From an uncultured Sediminicola sp. (GTDB taxonomy: Bacteria; Bacteroidota; Bacteroidia; Flavobacteriales; Flavobacteriaceae): 9,301 nucleotides of DNA. A program made the translations under genes and the position numbers. Shown piece by piece: positions 1-6,900 of this stretch. The DNA is taken from the NCBI GenBank assembly GCA_938039345.1, contig CALHVB010000165.1, forward strand, positions 1 to 9,301. Direction: 5' to 3'. How positions within the stretch are numbered: the stretch's first letter is position 1; each line of letters starts with the position of its first letter. The notes under the pieces are model-generated. The model worked only from the letters and a program-made list of their open reading frames with translations, made no database searches and was not told where the DNA came from.

Positions 1-336
1 ATGCAGTATACCATATACATATTCTTCTGTTTTTCTATCTGTATTGGTAGGCATCATAAAAGGTATAGCTTGGGGTACACGAATCAAAGTAGCTTTAACC
101 ACATAGCTTGTATCTGGCTTAAAAAATTCTAAACCTTCAAAGTTTTTACGGTACCTGTCTGGTAAAGGTGACGTTTCTGGGTTCTTAAAACTTTCATTTT
201 GCTTGTTTTGATATGCCACAATAGCATTATAAGTACTACTACTTGTAACTTTAATAGTTGTTACTTCATCATGGTATTTTTTTTTGCCATTACACCCAAA
301 AACCACAAATAATGTTATAAAAAATAATTTTTTCAT
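1..336 (-). CDS. DUF1684 family lipoprotein, N-terminal part (cut by window edge)
   Basis: The reading frame opens at ATG 336-334 and runs without a stop to base 1, giving the first 112 codons; the C-terminus lies outside the window. Residues 1-15 form a lipoprotein signal: MKK, a hydrophobic stretch, then VFGC with the lipidated Cys at 15. The mature part begins polar and Lys-rich and then shows features I associate with DUF1684: a YQNKQNESFKNPETSPL segment, then NFEGLEFFKPDTSYVV, and later IRVPQAIPFMMPTNTDRKTEEYVYGIL. In this family the first segment precedes a beta-rich domain of unknown function. The protein is expected to be anchored to a membrane on the periplasmic side. No biochemical role is established that I know of. 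The family call rests on recalled motif order, not on a search. Promoter-like elements lie just upstream. Confidence 0.85.
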   Translation of the reverse strand, partial: MKKLFFITLFVVFGCNGKKKYHDEVTTIKVTSSSTYNAIVAYQNKQNESFKNPETSPLPDRYRKNFEGLEFFKPDTSYVVKATLIRVPQAIPFMMPTNTDRKTEEYVYGILH

Positions 337-358
337 CAAATAAACAGTTAATATAACT

Positions 359-391
359 TAAAACTAATTTAACACATAAAAATACAACAAA
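359..391 (-). promoter_or_regulatory. Probable promoter of the DUF1684 lipoprotein gene
   Basis: Read on the minus strand, TTTG (391-388) is followed after 21 bases by TAGTTTTA (366-359), which matches the Bacteroidota -7 element TAnnTTTG at seven of eight positions. A second TTG (387-385) gives an 18-base spacing. Transcription would start near 352, leaving a leader of about 16 bases before the ATG at 336. Confidence 0.4.
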
Positions 392-404
392 ACGTTTTTT
401 TACT

Positions 405-412
405 TATTTTTG
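405..412 (+). promoter_or_regulatory. Possible -7 promoter element driving the leader and MFS gene
   Basis: TATTTTTG is an exact match to the Bacteroidota -7 consensus TAnnTTTG. No TTTG or TTG lies at the expected distance upstream, so the -33 element is missing or poor. If used, transcription would start near 419 and run through the short ORF and the terminator at 531-557 before reaching the MFS start. In such AT-rich DNA a single eight-base match can arise by chance. Confidence 0.3.
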
Positions 413-430
413 CTGCTTTAAAACACATAA

Positions 431-502
431 ATGCAATTTACATCAATTTTAAAGAAAGTGTGGTCTTGCCCCAAAAAATGGGTCCAGCTCTTCTATATTT
501 AA
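431..502 (+). CDS. Possible 23-residue leader peptide
   Basis: A short frame, ATG 431-433 to TAA 500-502, encodes 23 residues. It is Lys-rich, has two Trp and ends VWSCPKKWVQLFYI. It lies between a possible -7 element (405-412) and the terminator at 531-557, the position expected of a leader peptide. The frame is short enough to occur by chance, Bacteroidota starts carry no Shine-Dalgarno sequence to test it, and I recognise no homologue. It could equally be untranslated leader or small-RNA sequence. Confidence 0.18.
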   Translation: MQFTSILKKVWSCPKKWVQLFYI

Positions 503-530
503 AATTGAAATAAATTTTAATCCTATAAAA

Positions 531-557
531 GCCTGGCGATATCGTCAGGCTTTTTTT
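531..557 (+). terminator. Strong intrinsic terminator just before the MFS start
   Basis: The arms GCCTGGCG (531-538) and CGTCAGGC (543-550) pair over 8 bp with one G-U wobble around the tetraloop ATAT, and seven T follow (551-557). Preceding A bases (527-530) can extend the stem. This is the best rho-independent terminator in the window. No annotated plus-strand gene lies upstream, so it ends either a small RNA or a leader of the downstream transporter gene. Confidence 0.82.
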
Positions 558-575
558 ATTTAATATGCTTTTACA

Positions 576-1784
576 ATGAAAAAAATGTACTACAATTACC
601 TTAATTCTTTTAAAGGGCTATCTAAAGAAGTATGGTGGCTTTCTCTAATAACGCTAATAAATAGAGCTGGTACTATGGTAATTCCTTTTTTATCGTTATA
701 CCTAACACAACACCTAGGTTTAACTTTAGAAAATGTTGGTAGTATCATGACATTTTTTGGGCTTGGCTCCTTATTAGGAACTTGGATAGGAGGAAAACTA
801 ACCGATATATATGGTGCTTATAAAGTAATGTTCTTAAGCTTGCTTTTTAGTGGAGTTTTTTTCTTTATTATTCAGTTTCTTACTAGTTTCTGGCAGATGT
901 GCTTTGGTATTTTTGCTTTAATGACTATTGCAGATGCTTTTAGACCTGCTGTGTTTGTTGCTATAAGTACTTATAGTAAACCAGAGAATAAAACAAGGTC
1001 TGTATCTTTAATTAGGCTTGCAATTAACTTAGGGTTTTCTGCAGGCCCTGCGTTGGGTGGTCTTATTATTAGCTATTGGGGCTATACGTCTTTATTTTGG
1101 GCAGATGGTTTTACCTGTATTACAGCGGGTTTACTATTACTATTAATTCTAAATCCTAAAAAAGTAAAAGCTTTAGATACTATTATAAATACGAGCCCTA
1201 AATCTGCTTATACAGATAAACCTTATTTGTTATTTATTGCTGCTATGGTTTTATTTGGCTTTGCTTTTGTGCAATACTTTTCTACTATACCCGTATATTA
1301 CAACCAAATTCATGCTTTATCAGAATCTGAAATTGGTTTACTATTAGCTATGAATGGTTTTTGTGTTTTTGCACTAGAAATGCCGCTAATAAAATATATG
1401 GAAACTAAAAACTGGTCAAAAATTACAAATGTGATTATTGGATTAACTTTAGTAGGTCTTAGTTTTTTAGTTTTAAATATTTTTTCATGGACTGGAATTT
1501 TAGTTATCGGTATTCTTTTTATGACGATTGGAGAAATGATTGCTTTTCCGTTTTCTAATGCCATTGCCATGGAAAGAGCTAAACGTGGTAACCTGGGAGA
1601 ATATATGGCTTTATATAGTATTTCTTTTTCTATATCGCATATTTTTTCTCATAACTCAGGAATGCAATCTATTGCAAATTTTGGCTATGATGCTACTTGG
1701 TACGGCGTTACTTTTATTTGTCTATTAGGAATCCTAATTTTATTCCTATTAAAGAAAAAGCTTAGAAATACGGTTAAGGAATAA
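576..1784 (+). CDS. MFS transporter, multidrug-efflux-like (12 membrane segments)
   Basis: A 402-residue inner-membrane carrier of the major facilitator superfamily, probably driven by the proton gradient. Hydrophobic segments alternate with short loops over the whole length, consistent with 12 helices. The TM2-TM3 loop carries motif A, GGKLTDIYG (72-80, with D77). TM5 carries the antiporter motif C, NLGFSAGPALGG (151-162), typical of DHA1 drug/H+ antiporters. R123 in TM4 and acidic E268 in TM8 are possible charge partners. The N-terminal INRAG (28-32) and FLSLYL (38-43) are common in Bacteroidota members of the family. The length is normal. ATG 576 is the first in-frame ATG; codon 4 (585) is the only close alternative. 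The strong terminator ends 18 bases upstream, suggesting expression depends on read-through. The gene converges on the hydrolase-like gene. Substrate is unknown: export of a drug or metabolite is inferred from family only. Confidence 0.9.
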   Translation: MKKMYYNYLNSFKGLSKEVWWLSLITLINRAGTMVIPFLSLYLTQHLGLTLENVGSIMTFFGLGSLLGTWIGGKLTDIYGAYKVMFLSLLFSGVFFFIIQFLTSFWQMCFGIFALMTIADAFRPAVFVAISTYSKPENKTRSVSLIRLAINLGFSAGPALGGLIISYWGYTSLFWADGFTCITAGLLLLLILNPKKVKALDTIINTSPKSAYTDKPYLLFIAAMVLFGFAFVQYFSTIPVYYNQIHALSESEIGLLLAMNGFCVFALEMPLIKYMETKNWSKITNVIIGLTLVGLSFLVLNIFSWTGILVIGILFMTIGEMIAFPFSNAIAMERAKRGNLGEYMALYSISFSISHIFSHNSGMQSIANFGYDATWYGVTFICLLGILILFLLKKKLRNTVKE

Positions 1785-1792
1785 AAGAATAA

Positions 1793-1815
1793 GGGGTGTT
1801 TTTATATTACACCTC
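1793..1815. terminator. Shared hairpin between convergent genes
   Basis: GGGGTGT (1793-1799) pairs with ACACCTC (1809-1815) over 7 bp, one G-U, around a 9-base loop. It fills the 31-base gap between the MFS stop and the end of the minus-strand hydrolase-like gene. Flanking T-richness is moderate in both directions (TTATTCTTTTATT on the minus side), so it may act as a weak bidirectional terminator. Confidence 0.5.
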
Positions 1816-3237
1816 TTACTCTTCAATAAGCTCATACCGAGCTTCTTTTAAATATTTAGCCACAATAGCATTATATTCCGAGGTGATTTTTAACAAGCCT
1901 GTATGCTCAATAACATATAAAGATTGTTTATCTGTGTATCCGTTTTTTAATAGCTCTTCTAAATAAAATAAGGCCGTATCAAAATCTTCATTTTTAGCAC
2001 TATTGGCTATTATTTTTATATAATTACTATATTCTTTAGGAGCTACAATTGTTTTTAACATCCATAAAAAACTCAATGCTTCTTCATCTAAAGTTTTTTC
2101 TGCATTTAAAATCCCTATAGTTTCATTGGTTAATGCATTTACATAACCTAAAAGTCTTTTCCCTTGTTGTGCTGTGGGCTTATTTTTACTCTTAATACGT
2201 TCGTTTATTTTCCCCATTTGGTAGTTCCACCACCCTAAATTATTAAAATTATAGGTAGCCACATCTTCTTCCAATGCATATGAGTATTCTTCTTTTATAA
2301 GACCTTCATTAAAAAAAATTGCTTTTTGGTTTCTCTTTAATTCCTTAAATAGTTTATTTTTTTTAAGCTCTTTTCTTTTTTCAATTAAAGAATCAATATT
2401 AAAATGAGAATTGTATATGCTTATTGTCTTATCTAATTCGCTATTGTAATTTAATAGTTTTTTTGTTGCTTTTAACTCTTCTAGTTTTTCTACTTCTCTT
2501 GTATACGATTGCTTAATGTAATCGCTATTCTTTTCTTCATAACCTTTAAACATAGCCGAAATGCGCAATAATTGCAGCGCTTCTCTAATATATTTTTGAG
2601 GTGGCCAAACTGCTGCACCATCAAAAACTAATAATTCGTTAGGTATTTTTCTAAAATTAAGCACTTTTCTAAGCTTAATCATTTCTGTATAGTTGTAATC
2701 TTCTTTTCCTACTATCCCTATAAAATAATAAGGTTTTTGCTGATTACTTATAAACTCTGAATTATTAATCCCTGCCCCACATGAAATAACTCCTTTTATT
2801 TTTTTGATAAAAACGGGTAAGGCAGAAGCTAATCTTGCTCCATTTGCCAAACCAGAAGTATACATTCTATTCTCATCTATAGAAAAAGCAGCAATTACTG
2901 TATTATACATTTTACTAAATGCCAATATATTTTGCGAAGTAGATAAGGTATCATTTGTGTTATTAGAAGCTGCCACTATATACCCTTGCTCTTCTGCTGC
3001 TCTTCTAAAATAACTTATAGCATTACTACCCTTACCTTTTAAATCTACAACAAAAACAATAGGCCATTTCTCTGTAGCCTTGTATTTTCTTGGCAAATAA
3101 AGAGAATAGCTCTCTAAAGATGAATCGTTTAATTTAACCGAATCTATTACAACACCTTTTTTTAGTATTATTTCTTTTTGTGCCGTTGCATGCACAACAA
3201 AACATAAGAGTACAACTTGAAGTATTATTTTTTTCAT
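1816..3237 (-). CDS. Secreted alpha/beta-hydrolase-like protein lacking catalytic Ser and His
   Basis: A 473-residue exported protein. Residues 1-20 are a signal peptide (MKK, a hydrophobic core, ATAQ before the likely cleavage). Residues about 30-230 resemble the esterase/PHB-depolymerase type of alpha/beta-hydrolase: YLPRKY (48-52), a PIVFVVDLKG strand (59-68) and the SIDENRMYTSG approach to the nucleophile elbow (119-129). At the elbow, where the family has G-x-S-x-G, this protein reads GLANG (129-133), with Ala131 in place of Ser. At the site normally reading GGHxWP it reads FDGAAVWPP (205-213), so the catalytic His is absent too; an acidic D180 in GKEDYNY remains. Residues 231-473 are largely helical and charged, with a WWNYQMG motif (336-342) and TPR-like helices near the end (EDFDTALFYLEELLKNGYTD). 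The protein is more likely a binding or structural protein than an esterase. A 182-base gap separates it from mscS upstream. No clear promoter was found there; CAAAAATC at 3252-3259 is a 7/8 reverse match to a -7 element. Confidence 0.75.
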   Translation of the reverse strand: MKKIILQVVLLCFVVHATAQKEIILKKGVVIDSVKLNDSSLESYSLYLPRKYKATEKWPIVFVVDLKGKGSNAISYFRRAAEEQGYIVAASNNTNDTLSTSQNILAFSKMYNTVIAAFSIDENRMYTSGLANGARLASALPVFIKKIKGVISCGAGINNSEFISNQQKPYYFIGIVGKEDYNYTEMIKLRKVLNFRKIPNELLVFDGAAVWPPQKYIREALQLLRISAMFKGYEEKNSDYIKQSYTREVEKLEELKATKKLLNYNSELDKTISIYNSHFNIDSLIEKRKELKKNKLFKELKRNQKAIFFNEGLIKEEYSYALEEDVATYNFNNLGWWNYQMGKINERIKSKNKPTAQQGKRLLGYVNALTNETIGILNAEKTLDEEALSFLWMLKTIVAPKEYSNYIKIIANSAKNEDFDTALFYLEELLKNGYTDKQSLYVIEHTGLLKITSEYNAIVAKYLKEARYELIEE

Positions 3238-3419
3238 AAAAAAAGAAGCATCAAAAATCTAACCAAAAACATTGTTTATAAATTTAAACATTTTAATTCA
3301 CTTCAATTTTTAATAATTAAAATAGGTTTACTAAATAATCGATATTTAAATGCTCCAAGGCTTTCCTTAAATATAAATTGTATTTTAAAATTAATGCCGG
3401 GGTCTTATCCCAAGGTTGT

Positions 3420-4298
3420 TTACTCTCCTATTTCTCCTAACTCCATTCCTTCTGAGTAGGCTACTTTTATATTGTTAGAATTAAATGCACTTTTTATAAC
3501 TTTATTAGCCTCGAAAGTAACTTCCCAAAAATCGTCTGGTTTTACGTATGGTCTTACTAACAATTGTACACTATGCGAATCGAAATTATGAATTCCTATT
3601 TCTGGAGCAGGATCCATCATTACTTTAGGTATGGTAGATAAGGCATCCATTATTACTTTACTTACCTTAGGAAAACTCTCTACGTAAGGCATTGTAATCT
3701 CTAATTCTAATCTAATTTTTTCTTTTTCAGAGAAGTTAGTTACTACAGAATCTGTTATTTTGGAGTTCGGTATTATTAATATTTTATTCCCTGGTGTTAG
3801 CACATCGGTACTAAAGATTCCTATCTCGGACACCTTACCAAATTTCTCATCTACCTGAATCCAATCGCCAACTTTATAAGGTTTTAAACTCAAAATTAAC
3901 AAACCAGATGCAAAATTTCCTAAACTCCCCTGTAATGCCATACCTATTGCAAAACCAGCTGCTGCCAAAATAGTCATTAAGCCTGTTAAATCTGCTCCTA
4001 AAACAGTTGCTATCGCAAACAATACAGCTCCTTTTAAAACTACGCTAACTAAAGAAGATAAAAAAGGTCTTAACGTATCCGAAAAACCAGCTTTTTCTAA
4101 TGCTTTACCTAATATTTCTACTATCTTTTTTACCACTTTAAAACCTACCCAAAGGATAAGTCCTGCACCAATAATTTTTCCTATAAAAATAGCAGCATCC
4201 ATTGGTTCTATGCTTAACAAATTTACAATGTTATCTAAAAAATTTTCTTCTCCTTTTGTTTGCTCCAATGTGGCTGTTACTAATTCTTTATCCTGCAT
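3420..4298 (-). CDS. mscS: MscS-family small-conductance mechanosensitive channel
   Basis: A 292-residue channel that opens when membrane tension rises and releases ions and small solutes on osmotic downshock; the E. coli protein has 286 residues. Three membrane helices are visible: TM1 about 34-58, TM2 about 80-100, and the pore-lining TM3 from about 106, with the classic Gly/Ala pattern AAGFAIGMALQGSLGNFASG (113-131). The beta domain follows: LKPYKVGDWIQV (138-149), GKVSEIGIFSTDVLT (154-168) and IIPNSKI (175-181), then the C-terminal alpha/beta domain. The last residues, KVAYSEGMELGEIGE, replace the IPFPQ-type strand that ends many family members. Start ATG 4298 fits the family. On the minus strand, TTG (4394-4392), 21 bases and TAAATTTC (4370-4363) form a weak promoter candidate, and the SulP terminator lies upstream, so independent transcription is likely. 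Confidence 0.93.
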   Translation of the reverse strand: MQDKELVTATLEQTKGEENFLDNIVNLLSIEPMDAAIFIGKIIGAGLILWVGFKVVKKIVEILGKALEKAGFSDTLRPFLSSLVSVVLKGAVLFAIATVLGADLTGLMTILAAAGFAIGMALQGSLGNFASGLLILSLKPYKVGDWIQVDEKFGKVSEIGIFSTDVLTPGNKILIIPNSKITDSVVTNFSEKEKIRLELEITMPYVESFPKVSKVIMDALSTIPKVMMDPAPEIGIHNFDSHSVQLLVRPYVKPDDFWEVTFEANKVIKSAFNSNNIKVAYSEGMELGEIGE

Positions 4299-4390
4299 AA
4301 AATTCTAATAATAATGTAGTTTTTAAAAAATATAATAATATTTAACTCCTATAATTATGTATGAAATTTAAAAACTAAAATCTATTTCAC

Positions 4391-4427
4391 CCAATAAAAA
4401 CAGAAGTAAGTCTTTTTTATTTCTGTT
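4391..4427 (-). terminator. Probable terminator of the SulP gene
   Basis: On the minus strand AACAGAA (4427... read as 4427-4421) pairs perfectly with TTCTGTT (4405-4399) over 7 bp around a 15-base loop and is followed by TTTTATT. The 5' arm overlaps the last codons and stop of the SulP gene. The stem is GC-poor, so the strength is uncertain. Confidence 0.45.
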
Positions 4428-6270
4428 CTATATACTTATTTCCTTCGTTCTCTTTTACCCATTTTAAACAATCTTCAAAGTTTTTGAAGATATGTTTTTT
4501 AGGGATTAAATCTGGAATAATATCAATAGTCTCCATCATGTATTTTGGTTGCTGTACAAGGTTTACCAAATATATAGTTTTATTCTCCTCTAAAAGCTCT
4601 GTTAAAACATCTTCTAATGCATAAAGTCCAGACTGATCTATATATTGCATTCTATCCATTCTAATAATTACAATAGATGCTTCTTCTGGTATTTGCTTGG
4701 CTAAATCTTGAAAATCGTTTGTAGAGCCAAAGAATAAAGGTCCTTTTATATATTTAATAAAAGTCTCTTTTTGTAACTTTTCAGAAAAATCATATTTACT
4801 TAACCATTTGTTTTCCTGATATAATGGGGTTACATCTGACCTTTTTGCTATTAAATCACCCATCTTTTTCATAAACATTAACGATGCAAGTATTAAACCT
4901 ATTCCTACTGCATATACTAAGTTCCAAACCGATGATAATACCAATACCACCAACATTACTACCACTTCTGGTTTTGGCATATAAGGTATTGCTTTTAATC
5001 CTTTATAATCCATAACCCCTATACCTACTGTAATTAAAATTCCTGCCAGAACTGCTGCCGGAATTTTAGATGCTATAGGCCCTAAAGCTAAAAGTATAAA
5101 TAGTAATAAAACACCCGCGATCATTCCAGATAAACGTGTTTTACCCCCTGCATTAATATTTACCACCGTTCTTATGGTTGCTCCCGCTCCTGGAATACCA
5201 CCAAATAATGCCGCAATACTATTTCCTACACCCTGCCCTACTAATTCTTTATTAGGCTTATGCTTTGTTTTGGTCATATTATCTGCAACAACAGAGGTTA
5301 ATAGCGAATCTATTGCTCCTAAAAGCGAAAGTGTTAATGCCGTAAATATATATGGCGAAATAGACCCCAGACTAAAACTTGTAAAAATTTCTAAATTAGG
5401 GATTGGTAATCCGCTAGGTATTTCTTCTATAGGTCTATATTCTAAACCAAAACCCATTGCAATACCAGACATTACTAACAGAGCAACCAAAGTACTTGGA
5501 ACTACTTTTGTTATTTTTTTAAATCCGTAAATAATTACAATGGTGCCTAATGCGAGTAACAACTCTAGCCAATTAATATTTTTTAATGCTCTTGGCAATA
5601 CTTTTAACGCACCTATAACTCCAGATGCATTTTTCCCTGCCAATATTTTAGATTCTTTTAAAACGTGCTCACTGGTAATTTTTTCTGCCCTTGTAACGGT
5701 TTCTTTAAAATTCTCTAAAACCAAAATACCTTCATTAGCCTCTTCCTTTAAAATATTTTCTAGAATTACTTCTTCTGCTAAAGGTTTAAACTGATTTACA
5801 TATTCCATATCTTCTTTTGGATAATACCCAACAGAAGGTAGTATTTGAGTTATTAAAATAATAACCCCAATAGCCGTCATAAACCCAGAAACTACAGGAT
5901 AAGGAATGTATTTAATATACTTTCCCAAACCTAATAAACCCAGTACAATTTGCATTAGTCCTGCTAATAAAAAAACCATTAAAATGGCTGGCATAGCTTT
6001 AGCAACATTCCCTTCGAAAGTGGCTATTATACCTGCAATAACCACCATACTAACGGCTGTCATTGGTGCCGTTGGACCTGAAATCTGAGTATTTGTACCT
6101 CCAAAAAGTGCAGCAAAAAAACTTACAAAAATAGCACCATAGAGACCCGCACTAGGGCCTAATCCGGAACTTACTCCAAATGCTAAGGCTAAGGGTAAAG
6201 CAACAATCCCTGCTGTTACACCACCAAATATGTCTCCTCTAAAATGTTTAAAATCAAATAAATTCTTCAT
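4417..6270 (-). CDS. SulP (SLC26) anion transporter with STAS domain, BicA-like
   Basis: A 617-residue inner-membrane anion carrier. Residues 1-145 and 235-470 form the SulP transport fold (about 14 helices with inverted topology), with TQISGPTAPMT (61-71) in TM3 and the signature GAIDSLLTSVVADNMTKTKH (318-337) through GGIPGAGATIRTVVNINAGG (357-376). Residues about 500-606 form a cytoplasmic STAS domain with the DQSGLYALEDV motif (545-555). From memory, the Na+/bicarbonate carrier BicA uses Asp258, Thr262, Gly300, Ala301 and Thr302. With one constant offset of 63 these fall on D321, T325, G363, A364 and T365 here, all identical, and Thr67 lies near BicA Thr69. Na+-coupled bicarbonate uptake is therefore the favoured substrate over sulfate, though this is inference. 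An 85-90-residue hydrophilic, Glu/Lys-rich insertion (about 147-233) lies between helices. It follows lrp by 58 bases, but has its own promoter there. Confidence 0.92.
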   Translation of the reverse strand: MKNLFDFKHFRGDIFGGVTAGIVALPLALAFGVSSGLGPSAGLYGAIFVSFFAALFGGTNTQISGPTAPMTAVSMVVIAGIIATFEGNVAKAMPAILMVFLLAGLMQIVLGLLGLGKYIKYIPYPVVSGFMTAIGVIILITQILPSVGYYPKEDMEYVNQFKPLAEEVILENILKEEANEGILVLENFKETVTRAEKITSEHVLKESKILAGKNASGVIGALKVLPRALKNINWLELLLALGTIVIIYGFKKITKVVPSTLVALLVMSGIAMGFGLEYRPIEEIPSGLPIPNLEIFTSFSLGSISPYIFTALTLSLLGAIDSLLTSVVADNMTKTKHKPNKELVGQGVGNSIAALFGGIPGAGATIRTVVNINAGGKTRLSGMIAGVLLLFILLALGPIASKIPAAVLAGILITVGIGVMDYKGLKAIPYMPKPEVVVMLVVLVLSSVWNLVYAVGIGLILASLMFMKKMGDLIAKRSDVTPLYQENKWLSKYDFSEKLQKETFIKYIKGPLFFGSTNDFQDLAKQIPEEASIVIIRMDRMQYIDQSGLYALEDVLTELLEENKTIYLVNLVQQPKYMMETIDIIPDLIPKKHIFKNFEDCLKWVKENEGNKYIEQK

Positions 6271-6292
6271 TCTATATTTTTCTACTGTAGAT

Positions 6293-6323
6293 TAAATTTA
6301 ATACTTATTATATAAGATACAAA
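6293..6323 (-). promoter_or_regulatory. Promoter of the SulP gene, Bacteroidota type
   Basis: On the minus strand TTTG (6323-6320) is followed after exactly 19 bases by TAAATTTA (6300-6293), seven of eight matches to TAnnTTTG. Spacing and both boxes fit the Bacteroidota primary-sigma consensus. Transcription would begin near 6286, about 16 bases before the SulP ATG. It lies wholly in the gap after the lrp stop, so SulP need not depend on lrp transcription. Confidence 0.6.
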
Positions 6324-6328
6324 GGACT

Positions 6329-6775
6329 TTAAAAACTATTCTTTTTAATAGGAGCATTAGCTATTACATCTGATAAAACAATATGTGTACGGGTTTCTCC
6401 ATATTGTATTAACTTATCTATAAATTGCTCTAAATGGGATTGATTTTTTAAAACTACTTCCATAATAATATTTTCATTCCCCGTAATTCTATAACAGTTT
6501 ACAACCTCTTCAAAAGAGGTTACTAATTCTAAAAATGGTTTTAATTTTCCCATAAAAGCTCGCAAGGTAATAATTGCTTTTAATTGATACCCAGTTTCTG
6601 TGTAAGACACAACCGCTTTATAACCAGATAGCACACCTATATCTTCCATTTTCTTAACTCGTTCTGCTACTGCAGGTGGTGTTAATCCAATTTTTCTGCC
6701 AATATCTGCAAAAGAAATTCTTGAATTCTCTTGCAAACATTTTAATATTTCCCAGCTTAAATCATCAATCTTCAT
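6329..6775 (-). CDS. Lrp/AsnC family transcriptional regulator
   Basis: A 148-residue DNA-binding regulator of the leucine-responsive (feast/famine) family, which usually assembles as dimers or octamers and binds amino acids. Residues 1-60 are the AsnC-type winged helix-turn-helix, starting IDDLSWEILKCLQENSRIS, with the recognition helix at TPPAVAERVKKMEDIGVL (32-49). Residues about 63-140 are the RAM ligand-binding domain, with the turn ITGNENIIMEV (97-107) and the closing GETRTHIVLS (126-135). Family members often have TGxxD at that turn; here it is TGNEN. The length is typical. ATG 6775 is the natural start. It is divergent from the four-helix-bundle gene, and the 125 bases between them contain dyads that could be autoregulatory sites. 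A 7/8 match to a -7 element (AAAGTTTG on the minus strand, 6827-6820) lies upstream without a clear -33 box. Its targets cannot be told from sequence; the adjacent SulP gene is one possibility. Confidence 0.9.
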   Translation of the reverse strand: MKIDDLSWEILKCLQENSRISFADIGRKIGLTPPAVAERVKKMEDIGVLSGYKAVVSYTETGYQLKAIITLRAFMGKLKPFLELVTSFEEVVNCYRITGNENIIMEVVLKNQSHLEQFIDKLIQYGETRTHIVLSDVIANAPIKKNSF

Positions 6776-6883
6776 AATCGAAACTTAAAGTGTAAAAATA
6801 CTTATAATCAATAGTAAAACAAACTTTTAACTATATAAAGAAAAGATAAGATACAGAATTAGGGCGTAATTTTATATATAATA

Positions 6884-6896
6884 ATACTATTAGTAT
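6884..6896. promoter_or_regulatory. 13-base palindrome before the four-helix-bundle gene, possible operator
   Basis: ATACTATTAGTAT is a perfect inverted repeat (6-base arms, one-base centre) ending four bases before ATG 6901. Related half-sites TACT (6799-6802) and AGTA (6813-6816), 10 bases apart, lie nearer lrp. The short AT-rich dyad resembles sites bound by Lrp/AsnC proteins, but in AT-rich DNA it could be chance. It would overlap the predicted transcription start region, since TAATTTTA (6867-6874) is a 7/8 match to a plus-strand -7 element. Confidence 0.25.
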
Positions 6897-6900
6897 AGAA

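Larger units (their letters stand above)
419..557 (+). ncRNA. Candidate terminated leader or small RNA upstream of the MFS gene
   Basis: The span from the predicted start near 419 to the terminator at 531-557 would give an RNA of about 140 bases. It contains a small hairpin (CCCA 470-473 with TGGG 479-482, plus G468-C484 after one mismatch) and a 24-codon ORF. The terminator ends 18 bases before the MFS start and I see no promoter between them. The RNA could therefore be either an independent small RNA or an attenuated leader of the MFS transcript. I could not find a convincing antiterminator: the best pairing to the terminator's 5' arm is CCAG (484-487) with CTGG (533-536), only 4 bp. I recognise no known RNA family. 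Confidence 0.3.

Noticed and set aside
3385..3419. GGG/CCC hairpin downstream of mscS on the minus strand as a terminator
   Set aside because: Only 3-4 bp can pair (GGGATAAGACCC) and no T-run follows.
3238..3419. Small plus-strand ORF opposite the hydrolase and mscS ends (3217-3459)
   Set aside because: Low-complexity Asn/Leu/Lys composition, overlaps both flanking minus-strand genes and shows no recognisable motif.
5174..5530. Plus-strand open frame inside the SulP gene
   Set aside because: Antisense shadow of a well-supported SulP coding sequence; Pro/Ser/Asn-rich composition is that expected of a reversed frame.
6271..6328. Single lrp-SulP operon without internal promoter
   Set aside because: A TTTG-N19-TAAATTTA promoter fits within the gap, so separate transcription is at least as likely; read-through from lrp is not excluded.
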